Shown here: positions 1 through 11,783 of the stretch, piece after piece | How positions within the stretch are numbered: position 1 is the first letter of the stretch | Layout of the letters: every line of letters begins with the position of its first letter | Assembly: GCA_009761415.1 (NCBI GenBank) | Contig: QUOL01000011.1 | Location: forward strand, 558,001-622,000 | Length of the DNA stretch: 64,000 nucleotides | Reading direction: 5' to 3' | Origin: Sarcomyxa edulis | Taxonomy: Eukaryota; Basidiomycota; Agaricomycetes; Agaricales; Mycenaceae | The notes under the pieces: model-generated | What the model was told of the DNA's origin: nothing | Databases searched by the model: none | Seen by the model: only the letters and a program-made list of their open reading frames with translations | Program-made: the position numbers and the translations under genes

Positions 1-383
1 GCCAGTCTAATGGAACGTTTGGGCGCTCACATGTGCCACACAGCGCTCAGTACCAGAACATCCATGTTATCGGTCTACGTCCGAAAGAGGACATTGATGT
101 TTAGGGAGGACGTGGTTGCCAAACAGCCCCTTCCGGAATCTGCCACATTTCTAACTTGATCTCCGTCGAAACTTCGACAATCGGGATGCCATAAAGCGCT
201 CATGCGCCAGGGCTACGGAGAAGCTACAGTCGATCCGAGGAACTCACATGACATGCTGACGATCTTCAGTAGAAATTTGAAGATTCACGCAACCTCACTG
301 GCCACGGAAAACGGAACGGTGGTAATGCAATGCCAGCGAAGTAGCTCGTTGCGTTCTTTCTTGCCTTTCCTCTTAGTCATGTT
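1..383. other. Upstream region, no supported gene
   Basis: No gene with recognisable content is seen here. It probably holds the promoter and perhaps a first coding exon of the kinase-like gene that follows. An ATG-started frame runs from 202 to 387, and a T-rich AG at about 397 could be a splice acceptor, but I could not close the phase between them. Confidence 0.4.
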
Positions 384-1922
384 TTGACATTTTTTAGTAA
401 CAGATATGTGCAAAGATTGGTCAGCACTCGACACAGAGCACGCCGACAGGCGCTGACTACCGAAAGTACAAGTCATAGACCATATTCATCGAAGACTCAT
501 GGAAAGCATCTGTTTGTCTCCTCGGGAACTGAAATTGAAGTGCATACTGGTCGTTTTATCTCTCATAGACTGTCTCGAGTCGCTTCTACAAGTGACTCCA
601 GACTCAATTACGGTCAGAAGCGATCTCTCACTTCCGCTGCGTTCGTAAAGCCAGACTCTGAACTCAATAACACCAGCCAAAGGTAAGTAGCAAACGTAGC
701 CCACGATATCACGGCCTTATTGACATAATTTGATGCCAGTACGCCGACTGATATCGTCAGTCCCTACACGGTTGAGTCCAAGCTCGCGCTTGAGTACGTG
801 CCAGAATACAGTGTCTCGGGGCCCGAGGTCATCGAAGTCAACGTGATCAAAGTGTTCACTCCGTTTACCAACTCACAAAGCCTGGTTGTCGAGCTGTCTA
901 GACCCCACCATCACCTTCCTCGTCGTTTTGTCGTCAAGCTTGTCGATCCTCGTTTCTGCAGGCCCGAACATCATCACGACACATATAAGGATCCTTGGAA
1001 TCTCGAATATGAGACTCGGCTCGGGGAGGGCATACTCAACGCCAGACGCGGCATATGGCCCAATTATTCCGTGCGCTTAGGGTCGAGCAATCCTATGAAA
1101 GTCTACGATACAGATTACCTCAATCTCCCTCAGCCTCAGCAGGACTGGGTTCAGGAATTCGAAAGTTGGGACGGTTTATTCGACCAACTAGACACGGAGA
1201 TTGAGGCCTATCGTCTCTTACGCTCCATGCAGGGCGCAGGCATCCCACGACTATACGGAAGATGCAGGTACCACGTGAAGCATGTAGGTCCAATCCTCGA
1301 TTCTATTTTGGCCACTGTTCCTGGAATCCTCCTTGAGTACATCGAGGGAGCGTCCATGGATCGTCTCAAAGTTGGTGTCGACCTATCAGCAGCAGATGCT
1401 GAGCGAGTATCTCGAGGCGTCTTGAACCTCATGCGCCGTCTTCGCCGTCTTCGGGTCATACACAATGATATAGCGGGTCGTAATTTCATTGTTCGACCCA
1501 AACATTTGGACTACCCATTTATCATCGACTTCGGCATGGCGATGCTTCCCACTCGATCCTCCTCGACTGTGGAAGAATGGAATTCTGCTGTTGCAAGTAA
1601 CGTTGAAGTAGATGTGACTCGCAGGGCTCTTGCACACTTGGACTGGCATACGCCGTCACCTTCTAGGAGACTCTTTGAACAACCCGACCCGTGGAAGGGT
1701 TGGTACTATGCGAATGTATATGCCAGGGCCTGGCGCGACATGCGACCTACTCGCTTCCCTCCGGAGACCTTATTTGAAGAGATTGATGATCGTCCTCCGG
1801 ACGTGATCACAATGGAGCAGAATGGGAAACAGCACGTCTGGGAACAGCTTCGATATAGAATGCGACCTGGCATCAATACTAACGACGCTGATCTCGATTG
1901 GAAATATTCAGATGACCAGTAA
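384..1922 (+). CDS. Protein-kinase-like protein (RIO/lipopolysaccharide-kinase-like fold)
   Basis: Two coding exons are clear: one ending at 682 and one from 740 to 1922, joined by a 57-nt intron (gtaagt...cag) that keeps frame as S-T-P-T-D. The second exon carries a kinase C-lobe: catalytic loop H-N-D-I-A-G-R-N-F (about 1459-1485) with the Asp and Asn expected for phosphotransfer, then I-I-D-F-G for the metal-binding DFG (about 1522-1536). A hinge-like L-L-E-Y-I-E-G precedes them. The N-terminal part is Ser/Thr/Arg-rich and shows no clear glycine loop. The frame has no ATG before N-P-M-K in exon 2, so the start must come from an upstream exon that I could not place; 384 is only the left edge of the open frame. 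Many stand-alone kinase-like genes of this sort occur in basidiomycetes; the substrate is unknown. Confidence 0.7.
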
Positions 1923-2198
1923 AGGTTTCCTTTCCTCGATTTATAACTTAGAGATATCGTCTCTTTGTGCCTCCCGAACATATATTAGACTTTGATATGC
2001 AAATAGTTGATATCCTTGTACAGGTATACGTACTACCTATAAGTATAGTACGAGTTACTTATAGCGAGTTATGCCAACACTGCCACCGTCGGCGCGTCTC
2101 TCTCCTCTACCTCAACTCAATTTCACAAAGTCTGCACCTGTCTTCTCTTGGGCTGGAGGTCGGGAACGCGACATTTATACGCGTGAAACATCTATATC

Positions 2199-4070
2199 AT
2201 GGACAACGACGATGGCCTGGACTTTCCTACAGATCTGGAAGCACAACACCTCGCTATCGACACTTCTGAGTCCAAGACCTCTCATTTTCAGCTCGAATCC
2301 ACTGGCAATCCAAATATTCTCTCTCGTATTCGAAATTTCAACTTTAACAATATCGCTCGCTCGTCCATTGGATCCTTGTTCTCTAATACTAGTACTACGT
2401 CAACAGCCTCAGGCTTTTCACAACATTCGGAATCGACAGAAGTCGGCGACAGTCTTTGGAACTATGCTGCAGACTACGATTCAAGCTATGCTATGTCTCA
2501 TAGTTGCATCTCCAGTACAGGAGCCACCGAATTGGATTCGTTGGAGGCCTTGACTCCCAAACGCATGCTGACGCCGACACCTCTCTCACAACAACACCGA
2601 TTCTCTGACGTCAAACGTGCATTCAGCGATAACCGCACCGAACATATTGGCTACGATCCATATACCCTCTCAAAGCCTTCGTCTACTTCGCGCTTTGCAG
2701 AATCTCCGTATCCATACGCCACGCGCCAATCTGGCAATACATCAAATTACATGCCTACCTCTACGTCTTCGCACTCTGTGTTCTCTAGCAGCAACAGCAT
2801 CTCTACGGCCTCGGAAAACCTTGACAATACACCTCCTTTGACCCCGGACTCATTCAGCGGACTAGCGCTATCTTCCTCGTCGTCTTTCATGTCTAACGAA
2901 GAAGATGCATCACAACATCAATACGAACTACAAGATCTGGGATATATGCGTCAAAATGACTTGACTCCAATGCAAGAAATGAATCTCGATTTTGAATATA
3001 CTGCAAGACATCGTTCTCAGGAAATCAAAGAAGGAAAGAAACCGGAACGACCGATCGTATGTTATAATCAATCCTTGTCCATTGTTAGTGTTGTACAAAG
3101 GCTTATCCTCGCGCTCAGTGCTACGACGCCCTTATCGAGGATCTCAGCTACACTCCTGGGCCGACCAAGTATGCGGACGCATCGTCTCCGGCGACTTCTC
3201 TGGGTACGAGCGATAGCGACCTTTCAATGACAGCAGACACAGACAACTGGGAATGGTACGGCCTCGAATATACTCTTGAATTGAGCTGCAGAGAACGGAA
3301 ACCCTCCGACAACTTCTCGTCGTCTGTCGGAGAGCACTCCAAAGTGGGTCTGCACCTTATGTATATGCTGCGCGTATAGAAGCTCTGACATTGAGCATTG
3401 GTATCAGAGTCGCGAATCATGGGCTGCAATTCATCGAGGCACGATCCATCCCTTGTTTGAAGACGAAGAATACTATCAATGGAAGAACTGGCATCGGTAC
3501 CTCGATAAACAAGACGAACGAAGGAAACATAGAAAAGGGATCGAATTCAGGATGAAATCGAAACGAGAAGCGTATCTGTATCTAGATGAGATGCAAACTT
3601 TGGACGTTTATTATTGGCAAAAGGTATACCAGTGTGACTATTCGGCTTTTAGACCGTTGCACTGACCGGTTCAATGCATCTAGGAAGAATTCGGGTTGAC
3701 CTCTGTAGAAGTGAACGACAGGCTGGAGAGTCTCGCACAACATCGACCCGTCAGTATTTCCATATTACATTGCATTGCATTTCACTCGTCTAATTACCCT
3801 TTGTTTCATTTCCAGGACCCTTATTACCCTCCCCACAAGCACGGGCTTGCATGGTATCTCGACAGGAAGCGCTCGATTGGATGTCTCCGAGAACTATATC
3901 CCTTGCCGATACCCACACTCGCAACCCCATCTGAACCCGATTATGAACGCGTTGGTTCTCCCTCTCCCGAAAGCCCCCCATGCTCGTCAGACGTCGAAGA
4001 GGATGAAAACGACCCGGAGAAGCTGTTCGAAGAACATTATAGTGGCCTGGAATACTACGGATTGACATGA
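2199..4070 (+). CDS. Conserved-looking fungal protein of unknown function (549 aa)
   Basis: Five exons close in frame: 2199-3056, 3101-3343, 3396-3623, 3684-3749 and 3816-4070, with introns of 44-66 nt. The first 280 residues are Ser/Thr/Pro-rich and low in complexity, so probably disordered and phosphorylated. The C-terminal half is ordered and rich in Trp, Tyr and charged residues: W-Y-Q-S-R-E-S-W, E-E-Y-Y-Q-W-K-N-W and W-Y-L-D-R-K-R. It ends in an acidic tail followed by E-Y-Y-G-L-T. No signal peptide or membrane segment is seen. I do not recognise the family. A regulatory or scaffold role would fit the layout, but that is only a guess. The start is the first ATG and gives M-D-N-D-D-G-L. 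Confidence 0.75.
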
Positions 4071-4785
4071 TTCAGATGCACCTTGGAATGTCCTCTACGT
4101 TCATTTTCTACCTGGTACACGAACGAATAACTGGCTGGACCACGCGTGCCTCATATCATTATTACTATTTGTGTGTAACCTGAATGGTCGCCTTGTTTTT
4201 AACTTGATTGTTCCCTCCTCAGACCGAAATAATCGTATCCCTTTGACTCTTATCTTTCGCGACGACAGAGCTGCAGTAGAAACAGCAACCAATGTGATGG
4301 TCATTAGATGCTCTAAGAGTAAGAGTACGGTATCCGCTCGTCCAGTAATAGTACTACTAGATAACTCGGTGCTTGAACGATACACTACGTCACGGAGGCT
4401 GTAAGTACATGTATCAAGAAAGAGAAGGACCCGAAAATGATGAGAGAGTAGTGCGTGTGCGGTAGTATAGGCTGTGCGTGGGTGTGGTATGGGTATGGGT
4501 ATGAATAATGACAAATAAGATGATAGTGGTATGCGGATGACAGAACGATGCGGTGTATGTTGGGGTTACATGGATTATGAGTGTATGGTCCAGGAATCCC
4601 AGGAATTAGTCCAAGATGAGATGAGGGGAATTATTAGATGTTTTGGATATATGGTAGCAAAAAGGAGGGGTGGAGTGGGAATAGTGAGTTGTCCATGGAT
4701 GGGATGGATAAGTATAAACGTTAAATGGGGTCGTGATGTCGTCGCGGTCATGACAGGATGGAAATGGGAAAATGGTGGGTCGCGG
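4071..4785. other. Convergent intergenic region
   Basis: This is the shared 3' flank of the unknown gene at 2199-4070 and the cyclin gene on the other strand. It is G/T- and A-rich with only short random frames; I see no gene or RNA in it. Confidence 0.5.
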
Positions 4786-6542
4786 TCAAACGTCTACGAC
4801 CTGTCCAGCTGGAGGCACTGTTCGAAACACGGTCGATCGCGAATGAACGAGTACAAGTCTCCTGAACGCGCTTCTCTCGGGGACAGCGGGGTCACTCCCG
4901 ACAGCTTCCGTGGATGTTGTCTGGGGTTGCAACTGGGATCCTTTCGCTGCGCCCCACATCCGGCTCAGGAACCCTCCAGAAATACCTTGACGAGGAAGGA
5001 TACCGCCAATACTGATACTAGGCATTGTCGCACTAGCTGTTAGACTGTTGCCAGATGTACTAACAGGAAGGCCAGAGTAGGTCGCAGACGTCGAACGCTT
5101 GAACGGACTCGCACCAGAAGACCGGCGGGCACCTGGGTACCGCTGGGTAGGTGACCCAGTGATAGTCGACGTCGACTTGATAGAGGAGGTATCAGAGGCC
5201 TTGCGCGCACGGAGTTGTTGGTTCCTATCAGGTCCTCCACGGTAGGCGTTTGGAGGGACTGGACGAAGAACAAACTTCTTCATCTCGCCTGCACGTCCTC
5301 CTCCGTCCAAAAGATGCTCTTGCTCCATATCGAAGTCCACGTCCATTCTCCCTTCGGAATCTCCGTAGATGTCGATAGGAGGCTTCACATTGGTCAGGGT
5401 GGTGTTGGCAGATCGATACTCGTACTCGGGGTCATGACGCTCCTGATCTGATCCCTCACAATCGCTCAGCGAAGAGGTGGATCCCGTGTCATCGATCAAG
5501 GAGCCGACGTCGGAATGACTGAACGAGCTCGATGCACAACTAGAGTGGGAGGATGCGGATGATGTCGTGGTGTACATCCGGTTCGGCGAGCTCGAGGACG
5601 CAGAGCTACGAGAACGAGATGACAAGTGGGTGGTGGACAGGCGTTTGGCGAGTCCACGGACCGTTGATGCCAGGTTCGCGGCGGACAAGACAGTGTGCAC
5701 TGGAGCAGGCGGAGGAGGCAAGACATAAGACGATGTAGGCACAGGCTCTGGTGGTGTCAGCGGAACCTGAATCTCCAGTTGTGCTCGAGCATCAGCACGC
5801 GCCTTGCCCGCTCTTGTGACCTTATCCACGACCGAGGCACGCATCGTAGCATCCGCTTTTTGCTGCGGAGTCTGTCCCATGAAAGGTGCAAAGTGCACGG
5901 TAGCTTCTGGTTCACCGAAACGAAGATCGTAGTCAAGGAGGAAGAGGAGCTGCTTCTCCATGAGATTGATCTCTGCCACTTCGAATAGCAAGGCATACTT
6001 CGCCCAATGTACGTTTTTGGGTGAAGAGTCGTTCAGATACTTGGCGGTGACGATGAGGGTTGCGAGAAATACTCGGTGCCTTGTGCATGGCATACCTGCG
6101 AGCGGATGATTAGACCGGATAAATACGAAAAGATGCTTAACAATTTACCCTTTGCCATCGTTGGAAGCTTTGAACGAAGACGCTCGAGATATATGAGTGT
6201 AGACAGCAGGGTGCCAACCTGTACATTCGAGCACTTTACGAGATGCAGAATAAAGTTCTCGAGAGTGATCATAGGTTCTCCGGGACCGGGAAGGGGAGAC
6301 TCTTTTTGATCGGTACAGGACACCTTTTGGTGGAGAGATTCTGGTGGTATGGGAGGACCAGGGCCAGTAGCTATAGGAGACTCGCCGTCGATGCGGATGA
6401 CTCTTGCTGCCTGGCGGGCGACGTACGAGATCATGTCCGTTGAGACACGTTTACCCATCAACGAGACGAGTTGGGGGTTGTGCAGAGAGAATGGGATGAG
6501 AGAAGCGGGATGACGGCGTTCGCCCAGCGTGGATGAGGACAT
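4786..6542 (-). CDS. PCL-type cyclin (partner of Pho85-family CDK)
   Basis: Two exons, 6542-6149 and 6095-4786, flank a 53-nt intron and encode 567 aa. Residues about 45-200 form a cyclin box: V-A-R-Q-A-A-R-V-I, then L-I-Y-L-E-R-L-R-S-K-L-P, then across the splice R-H-R-V-F-L-A-T-L-I-V-T-A-K-Y-L-N-D and L-M-E-K-Q-L-L-F-L-L-D-Y-D-L-R. These match the PCL1/2/9 class of yeast cyclins, which bind Pho85 and act in G1/S, polarity and morphogenesis. The remaining 350 residues are Ser/Pro/Thr-rich and probably disordered, with many S/T-P sites that could be CDK targets or degron elements. The start is the ATG at 6542 (M-S-S-S-T-L-G); the frame upstream is low-complexity. The partner kinase is inferred from the family. 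Confidence 0.88.
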
Positions 6543-8879
6543 ATGAGAGAGAAAGGGAAGAGAGACGAGCGAGAGCAGAGTGAAGAGAGGGTGATTATAT
6601 AGATTTTGTTTATCAAAGTCTTTTTTGGGAGAACCCTTCAAGGGACGGTAAGATTAGAAGTATGGAACAAAAAATGGAGATGGCGGGAAAGAGGGAGGGG
6701 GGAAGAAACAGTTGCAGTGGAGGCGGACGTGAAGCTAGACCGGTCAGAGCAAAACAGATACAACGCGTCGAGGTCACGCGAGCAAAAAAAACACCCAATC
6801 GGGACATGCCTAGCTGGCAGCCTCGGCGACAAAATCGAGACAGGACAGTAGTCACCATGCAAGGCGCAACAGCAACAGATGGTACATCGAAATACATATC
6901 TGTAGAAAAGTCGAAGGAGAGAAGAGGAGAAGAAGTTGAAAACAAGTCGTCGGAGTCAACGGAAGAGAAGAAATCGGCTTTTGCCGAGCAACTTACCTGC
7001 TTCCAGCCTTACACCAATCTTCCACTAGCATCCACTGTTCCAGCTGTCCAGCGTCATCAGGGTGTTACTTCAACGGGCCATGTCCACAATCCGTTTCACG
7101 TTGAAGCACTGGAGCACACTATGCTGGTACTAGTACTGTGCAGCTTCTCTCAACAAAAACCCGGGCGCTCGAGTTGCACTGGCACTGTCTGGCAGGATCG
7201 TACGTCGAAATCATCTAGGTTGCATTGTGGTGGTAGTGAATTACCAGTGCTGTAATGGCCAGCAGCTATCAGCGCGGGAGGACACGCGATATCCTTCAAG
7301 CTTGTTCCATCTTGACTCGGACTTCTCTCTAACGCTCCTCGCCGCTCGGGAATTGTCTCTGTTCTACTCCGGGCTTCATGGGGTTCTTCAATTTCACTTG
7401 AAGTGAAGTCAACGAGCTAGTCCTAGTGCTCGAACCTTGTATCATCCGATCCGTTTCCCAATTTGCTACAACTCATGAGTCACATACTCTTTGTACGATC
7501 GCGACGGTTGGGAGTCACGAACAGCCTAATTCTTGGTGCAGAGATATCCTTGTCAACGGAGTTTCCTTGCTTGTCGACACTTTTCATCCGTTCTAGTGCC
7601 TACCGGATCCCAGAGCCTTCTACCTCACTACTGTACTTATAGCAGCCCTGATACTGCACCGAGTCGCTGCATCACTGCTCTCTTCGCTGCATCACTGCTC
7701 TCTTCGCTGCATCACTGCTCTCTTCGCTGCATCACTGCTCTCTTCGCTGCATCACTGCTCTCTTCGCTCGGCTCATCGTGGTCCTGGACAACGACACTCT
7801 CCACGTCATGGCGTACAACCTACCTTGTGCTTTCTGCGGTCAGCTGGTCGTTGCCCAGAGGCCCGGAGAACTTCAATTGCTGTTCTTCACCTTCTTGGCG
7901 ACAACAACCGATCTCTTGGAATGCCTGCGGTGGATTCATACTACTAGTATAAGGCGGTGAGAAACTCGTGGATGATGTGGTTCATTCCAGCTGTCCTTTG
8001 TAGCTGCGGAAATACCAGAACGCCGGAGACATGGGAACCACAAAGCTGCGGGCCTTCCTCTGACAATATCGAGGGAGTCCAGGATGGCTCAGACCTTCAC
8101 TGTAAGTCTGCATGCATGGACTGAATCCGAGTTTCCTACCGAAATTCGTTGAAAATTCGGACCAGCTAGGCGACAGCTAGGTCACTGGCAGTGTTTCGCT
8201 GCTTGTCAACGCCCTTGAGAACAAATACTATATCCTGATTAGGATGATTCGATGTCTCCTCCAAGCCTCCTCGCTCGTTTGCGTTCAACTTGTCTTCGGT
8301 ATATCAAAAGTATGCACTACTATCGAAATCGAGCTAGCTTGAATCGAGTCCCCATCGATTTGCATGATAACCTCTACTCATGCATCATGGCTTCCTTGTG
8401 GCGCGAGATCCTACGGAGATCAGTCATCGCCGTCGAGAAGTATCGAATACAGTCGTACAATGTAGGACATCAGTAAGCCATGTGTAGAAGACGGGGAGTA
8501 TGGATAGTACGCGTGCTCCTCACACTTTTGGTTCCATTCGACAACGTATCCAGTCTGCAGCCCCGATGGTGGGCGTATTTTGATAGATGACAGGGGTCAT
8601 TCGAATTTACTCGACTAGTTTACTACTAGTTCCGATAGCAGAACACTGATGATACGCGTGTACGAGTCGACTCCAAGCTCCGTTTTAGGCCTAGATAGTA
8701 GCCTGAGTCTAATGTGAAATGTGCCTATCATGATATCACCGGATACTTGAACCCAATCGCTATCAGATGGCACCATCGTCTGCCATTCTTTCTTTCAGAC
8801 TTCCACCACCGCCTCTCAAAATACTCATATAACAGCTCGTAACTCGCACCCACCGCGAAATCATCGTTATCAATAAGAA
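6543..8879. other. Long gene-poor intergenic region
   Basis: About 2.3 kb lie between the cyclin start and the small gene at 8880. The cyclin-proximal part (6543-6960) is strongly purine-rich on the plus strand, consistent with a long pyrimidine-rich leader or promoter of the cyclin gene. Open frames here (for example 6662-7255) have no recognisable composition or splice support. A perfect tandem repeat sits at 7664-7763. The rest shows nothing I can name. Confidence 0.5.
7664..7768. repeat. Tandem repeat, 20-bp unit, five perfect copies
   Basis: The unit tcgctgcatcactgctctct occurs five times head to tail (7664-7763) with no mismatch, followed by the first five bases of a sixth copy. The unit length is not a multiple of three, so the array is not a coding repeat. 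Perfect identity suggests recent expansion or ongoing slippage. Confidence 0.95.
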
Positions 8880-9389
8880 ATGGCTCCTTCCGAGTTCTAC
8901 GTTAGACTTCAGCATGGTATGTAGACGCGATCGTCGTATCAACTCAGGCTAACTAAGCACACAATGTCACCAGGAATCACCGGCGGATTCGCCCCACCAA
9001 CCCCCAGCGCCGTCCACATCCTCTCCGCCTCCGCCTCCCAACCCTCCAAACTAACCATCGACTCCCAAATCCGTCCCACCGGCACACCCTCCCTCCAATC
9101 CGCCGGCCCCAAGTCCCTCGCGCTCGAGTCCGGCAGCAGCACCGATGCATTGGTAGATGAATTAGAAGGGATTTTGAAGAGTATCCCTGTGGAATCTCCA
9201 CCGGGGAGTGAGGATATATATGGATTGGACACGAGCATTATGTGGGGGAGTAATGAGTTTCAGTGGTCGAATGGTGGGCCGCAGGGGTGTGTGGGTGGAC
9301 AGAGTGAGGTGCAGGCGACTGAGGAGGATAAGAAGAAGTTTAACAGGGCTGTGGAGATTGTGAAGACTTTGGTGGATCAGGCTGCGTAG
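8880..9389 (+). CDS. Small unknown protein (150 aa)
   Basis: Two exons, 8880-8916 and 8974-9389, join across a 57-nt intron (gtatgt...cag) in phase 1 to give M-A-P-S-E-F-Y-V-R-L then I-T-G-G-F-A-P-P-T-P. The protein has no signal peptide or membrane segment. A charged helix near the C-terminus (E-E-D-K-K-K-F-N-R-A-V-E-I-V-K-T-L-V) may pack against the N-terminal strand region. The first part of exon 2 is very rich in C at third codon positions and the last part is not; this is a local composition shift without frame damage. I do not recognise the family. The tight splice fit and full-length frame argue that it is a real gene. Confidence 0.65.
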
Positions 9390-9837
9390 ATTGGCGGCAG
9401 TCAATCCAAGGATCGCGAATGGTGCTAGAGATCTGTTCTGTTATACCTAAGGGGGTAGTTCGAGGGACTCGGCTGTACAAGGATGTTGTTGGAATACTTA
9501 TCATGATCATCGTATCTTTTTATCTTCTTCCAAAGTTCCTGAGGAGGTAGTACATTGTCTACGGCTGGTGTGACTCGTGTTCGGAGGGAGAGCAGTGTCT
9601 GGTGGCTGTGCACGTTTATGGCCACCTATTATTCTCGCAAGTCGTCGACCTCGCTACAACGGCAGCGCTGCGCCTGGAGAATGTTGGGAGAATGCGTATT
9701 TTTATAGAGCTATAAGCTTGACATGCTCGCACATATATGATATTCCAACGGTTCGTCAAATTTAGTCTTCCGAGGGTCAGACATTCTGAAGTTGCTGGCA
9801 CGCAGATCCTATATGTTCAGACACCGAGAAAAAACAA
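9390..9837. other. Intergenic region upstream of tRNA gene
   Basis: No coding frame with support and no repeat is seen here. It is the 3' flank of the small unknown gene and the 5' flank of the tRNA gene. Confidence 0.45.
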
Positions 9838-9931
9838 GGTTGAGTAGTGTAGTGGTTATCACTCGAGATTCTGACAGTTTCTTGAGACTCTACAAATTCT
9901 CGTAACCTGGGTTCGAATCCCAGCTCGACCT
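9838..9931 (+). tRNA. tRNA-Gln (anticodon CTG) with intron
   Basis: The full cloverleaf can be drawn. The acceptor arm GGTTGAG pairs with CTCGACC (9924-9930, one G-T pair), followed by discriminator T. The D-arm is tagtgtagtggttatcac, the form typical of fungal tRNA-Gln. The anticodon stem CGAGA (9864-9868) pairs with TCTCG (9898-9902), and the T-arm is CTGGG-TTCGAAT-CCCAG. The anticodon CTG is at 9871-9873 after T-T and before A37. A 22-nt intron (9875-9896) sits in the canonical place one base 3' of the anticodon. Internal A and B boxes are intact. It decodes CAG. Confidence 0.93.
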
Positions 9932-9947
9932 TGTCCTGGAACCTGAA

Positions 9948-9957
9948 TTTTTTTTTT
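9948..9957 (+). terminator. RNA polymerase III T-run terminator
   Basis: A run of T residues about 17 nt downstream of the mature tRNA-Gln 3' end is the expected Pol III termination signal. Confidence 0.8.
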
Positions 9958-10089
9958 GAAAGTATCTGTGAGTGCTATATTGTTTGAGGTCCTCGCGAAG
10001 ACCGTGCGTTATATCATATGTACGAGACGTACTTCGAGGTTCACACCAAGGTATCATACACCATTGATATTGTCGGCTATGAATGTCAT

Positions 10090-11424
10090 CTAAGACTGCT
10101 TCTCCTTGACCTTCTGAGCAACTGCGCCTCTACTCCCCATACTATACCCGACAGTCCCAAGCAACACAAGTATCGCACCACCCCACATCATCCTGACATC
10201 CACATTCTTCCCTCCACCTCCGCCCCCACCTCCAAGGACGCTGATGACCAGACTAACGGCCTTTCGTACGACTAGTACGAGTGTCACCGTCAACGAGCTG
10301 ACGCGCGTTGTAAGTCTATGCACCCCTGCGACGCAGAGGAGTTGTGTGAGGGTATTTAGGAGGAGGGGGATGTAGGCTTTGGGAAAGGATATAGGAAGGG
10401 AAGATACGGCCAGTGTTGATGTTATCCTCGGTCCGGAATTGATAACGCGAAATTGGGATGCGAGGTCGTGTCGGACGGAGAAGAACATGGGGAGTCCGAG
10501 GAAGTGGAGGTAGAACATGGATTCTCGCCATGATGGTGGGGGAGGGGGAGTCTGTGGGAGTTTTGTGCTTGCTGATATCCCCTCGATTCCTTGAGTGTTA
10601 CCGTTTCGTCGGGGTGATTCCTTCTCTTGTGTGCCACTCGTATCACCTACAGACTCAGAGCTCGAGGGACTGGGGGACATCATCGAAGGCCGTCCATGAT
10701 GTCTATACGTCCAATCTTGGACGAGTCCGAGGAAGCCACCGAATATGAGGGCAGTGGAGAGGAGGGCGATTCCTTTGTAATATGTGTACCCTTGGATCTG
10801 GGTCGTAGACTCAGATGAAGCTGTGGATGTGGGCTTCGCGGCAGAGGCAGAGAAGGTCGTTAGGATCACACCTGCTGTGACTATGAATACGGATAGGACT
10901 TGGATTGTCGTGTACCTGGGAAGCAAGTCTTAGAACACGCGAACGGAGGAGAAGAAAACGCGTAATTACTTCTTCCCCGCAACCAACCACCCCAAAACCA
11001 TACTAACGATCAACCCCCCACTCCTAAATATAATATGCACAGACATAGGTATATGATACGCAAACGCTGCGTTATTGATCATCGAGATGAGGTAGAACAG
11101 GGCCACCTGGATCAGGTATGGCGTCAAGGGGATTTTACGAGGCTTTAGGCGTGGTCCGTAGGATGTCCATATTATTTGTTTGGGGAGACCGTGGAGGGAG
11201 ATTAGGAGGAATTGGAAGAATGTGATTAGGGAGCCGGAGAGGGGGTATTGGGAGGTTAGGTGTTCGAGTGTTAGGGCGTTACTGGACGTGTCATGAACCC
11301 ATGGTGGGATTAGCGCGGTTCAATCGCGAGGTGTTGGATTTCAAAAGAGTAAGTACCTGCAGCAACCTCCGAATACGAGAGACAACGTCGAGAACCAGTC
11401 TGATATGACTGTTAGTACAGGCAT
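10090..11424 (-). CDS. YEA4: UAA-family nucleotide-sugar transporter (UDP-GlcNAc type)
   Basis: Three exons, 11424-11357, 11281-10970 and 10915-10090, close in frame to 401 aa. The N-terminus holds the family hallmark F-G-G-C-C-S-N followed by L-T-L-E-H-L. Multiple hydrophobic helices follow, including F-Y-L-I-S-M-I-N-N-A-A-F-A-Y and H-I-I-F-R-S-G-G-L, then V-L-S-V-F-I-V-T-A-G-V. This pattern is that of yeast YEA4 and animal SLC35B4, which carry UDP-N-acetylglucosamine (and UDP-xylose in animals) across ER or Golgi membranes for chitin and glycan synthesis. A Ser/Pro-rich insert (about residues 190-235) lies between helices, and a Gly run precedes the last helix. The first methionine gives a very short lead before helix 1, as in homologues. 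Confidence 0.9.
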
Positions 11425-11783
11425 GTGGGTGGTGTCGATGAGGTGGGAGGAGGAGGACAATAGGTAGGCTGCAGTGCGTGGTCCGACATGGTGCAAGTAT
11501 GAAAACCGCGCGTTGACATGCACTCGGTCTCAAATATACAAGGGCGACCGTCTCCAAACTCCAGCCTCATACGAAGACTGTTGTGATTATATTCCATCGC
11601 TGTGAACGAGGATGCTATGTGATTCATTATAATACTGCAACAGTCCCACAGAAGTTCTAGTTATACACATGATATAAAATACACAAAGTAATGCAAGGAC
11701 TAGGACTGGGCTGGTCCAACGAAGGGCCAGTGTGAATAGATAGATAAGAGATAGACATGATCAGGTATTCCACGGCCGGCCAG
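11425..11783. other. Intergenic region, transporter promoter and PPR 3' flank
   Basis: No supported gene is seen in these 359 bp between two minus-strand genes. Confidence 0.5.

Noticed and set aside
6662..7255. 197-codon plus-strand frame
   Set aside because: It lies in the purine-rich upstream region of the divergent cyclin gene, has low-complexity Arg/Lys/Glu composition and no family likeness; best read as a shadow of a pyrimidine-rich leader.
7533..7952. 139-codon frame across the 20-bp repeat
   Set aside because: The repeat unit is not a multiple of three, so the frame cycles through different peptides; there are no splice signals or conserved content.
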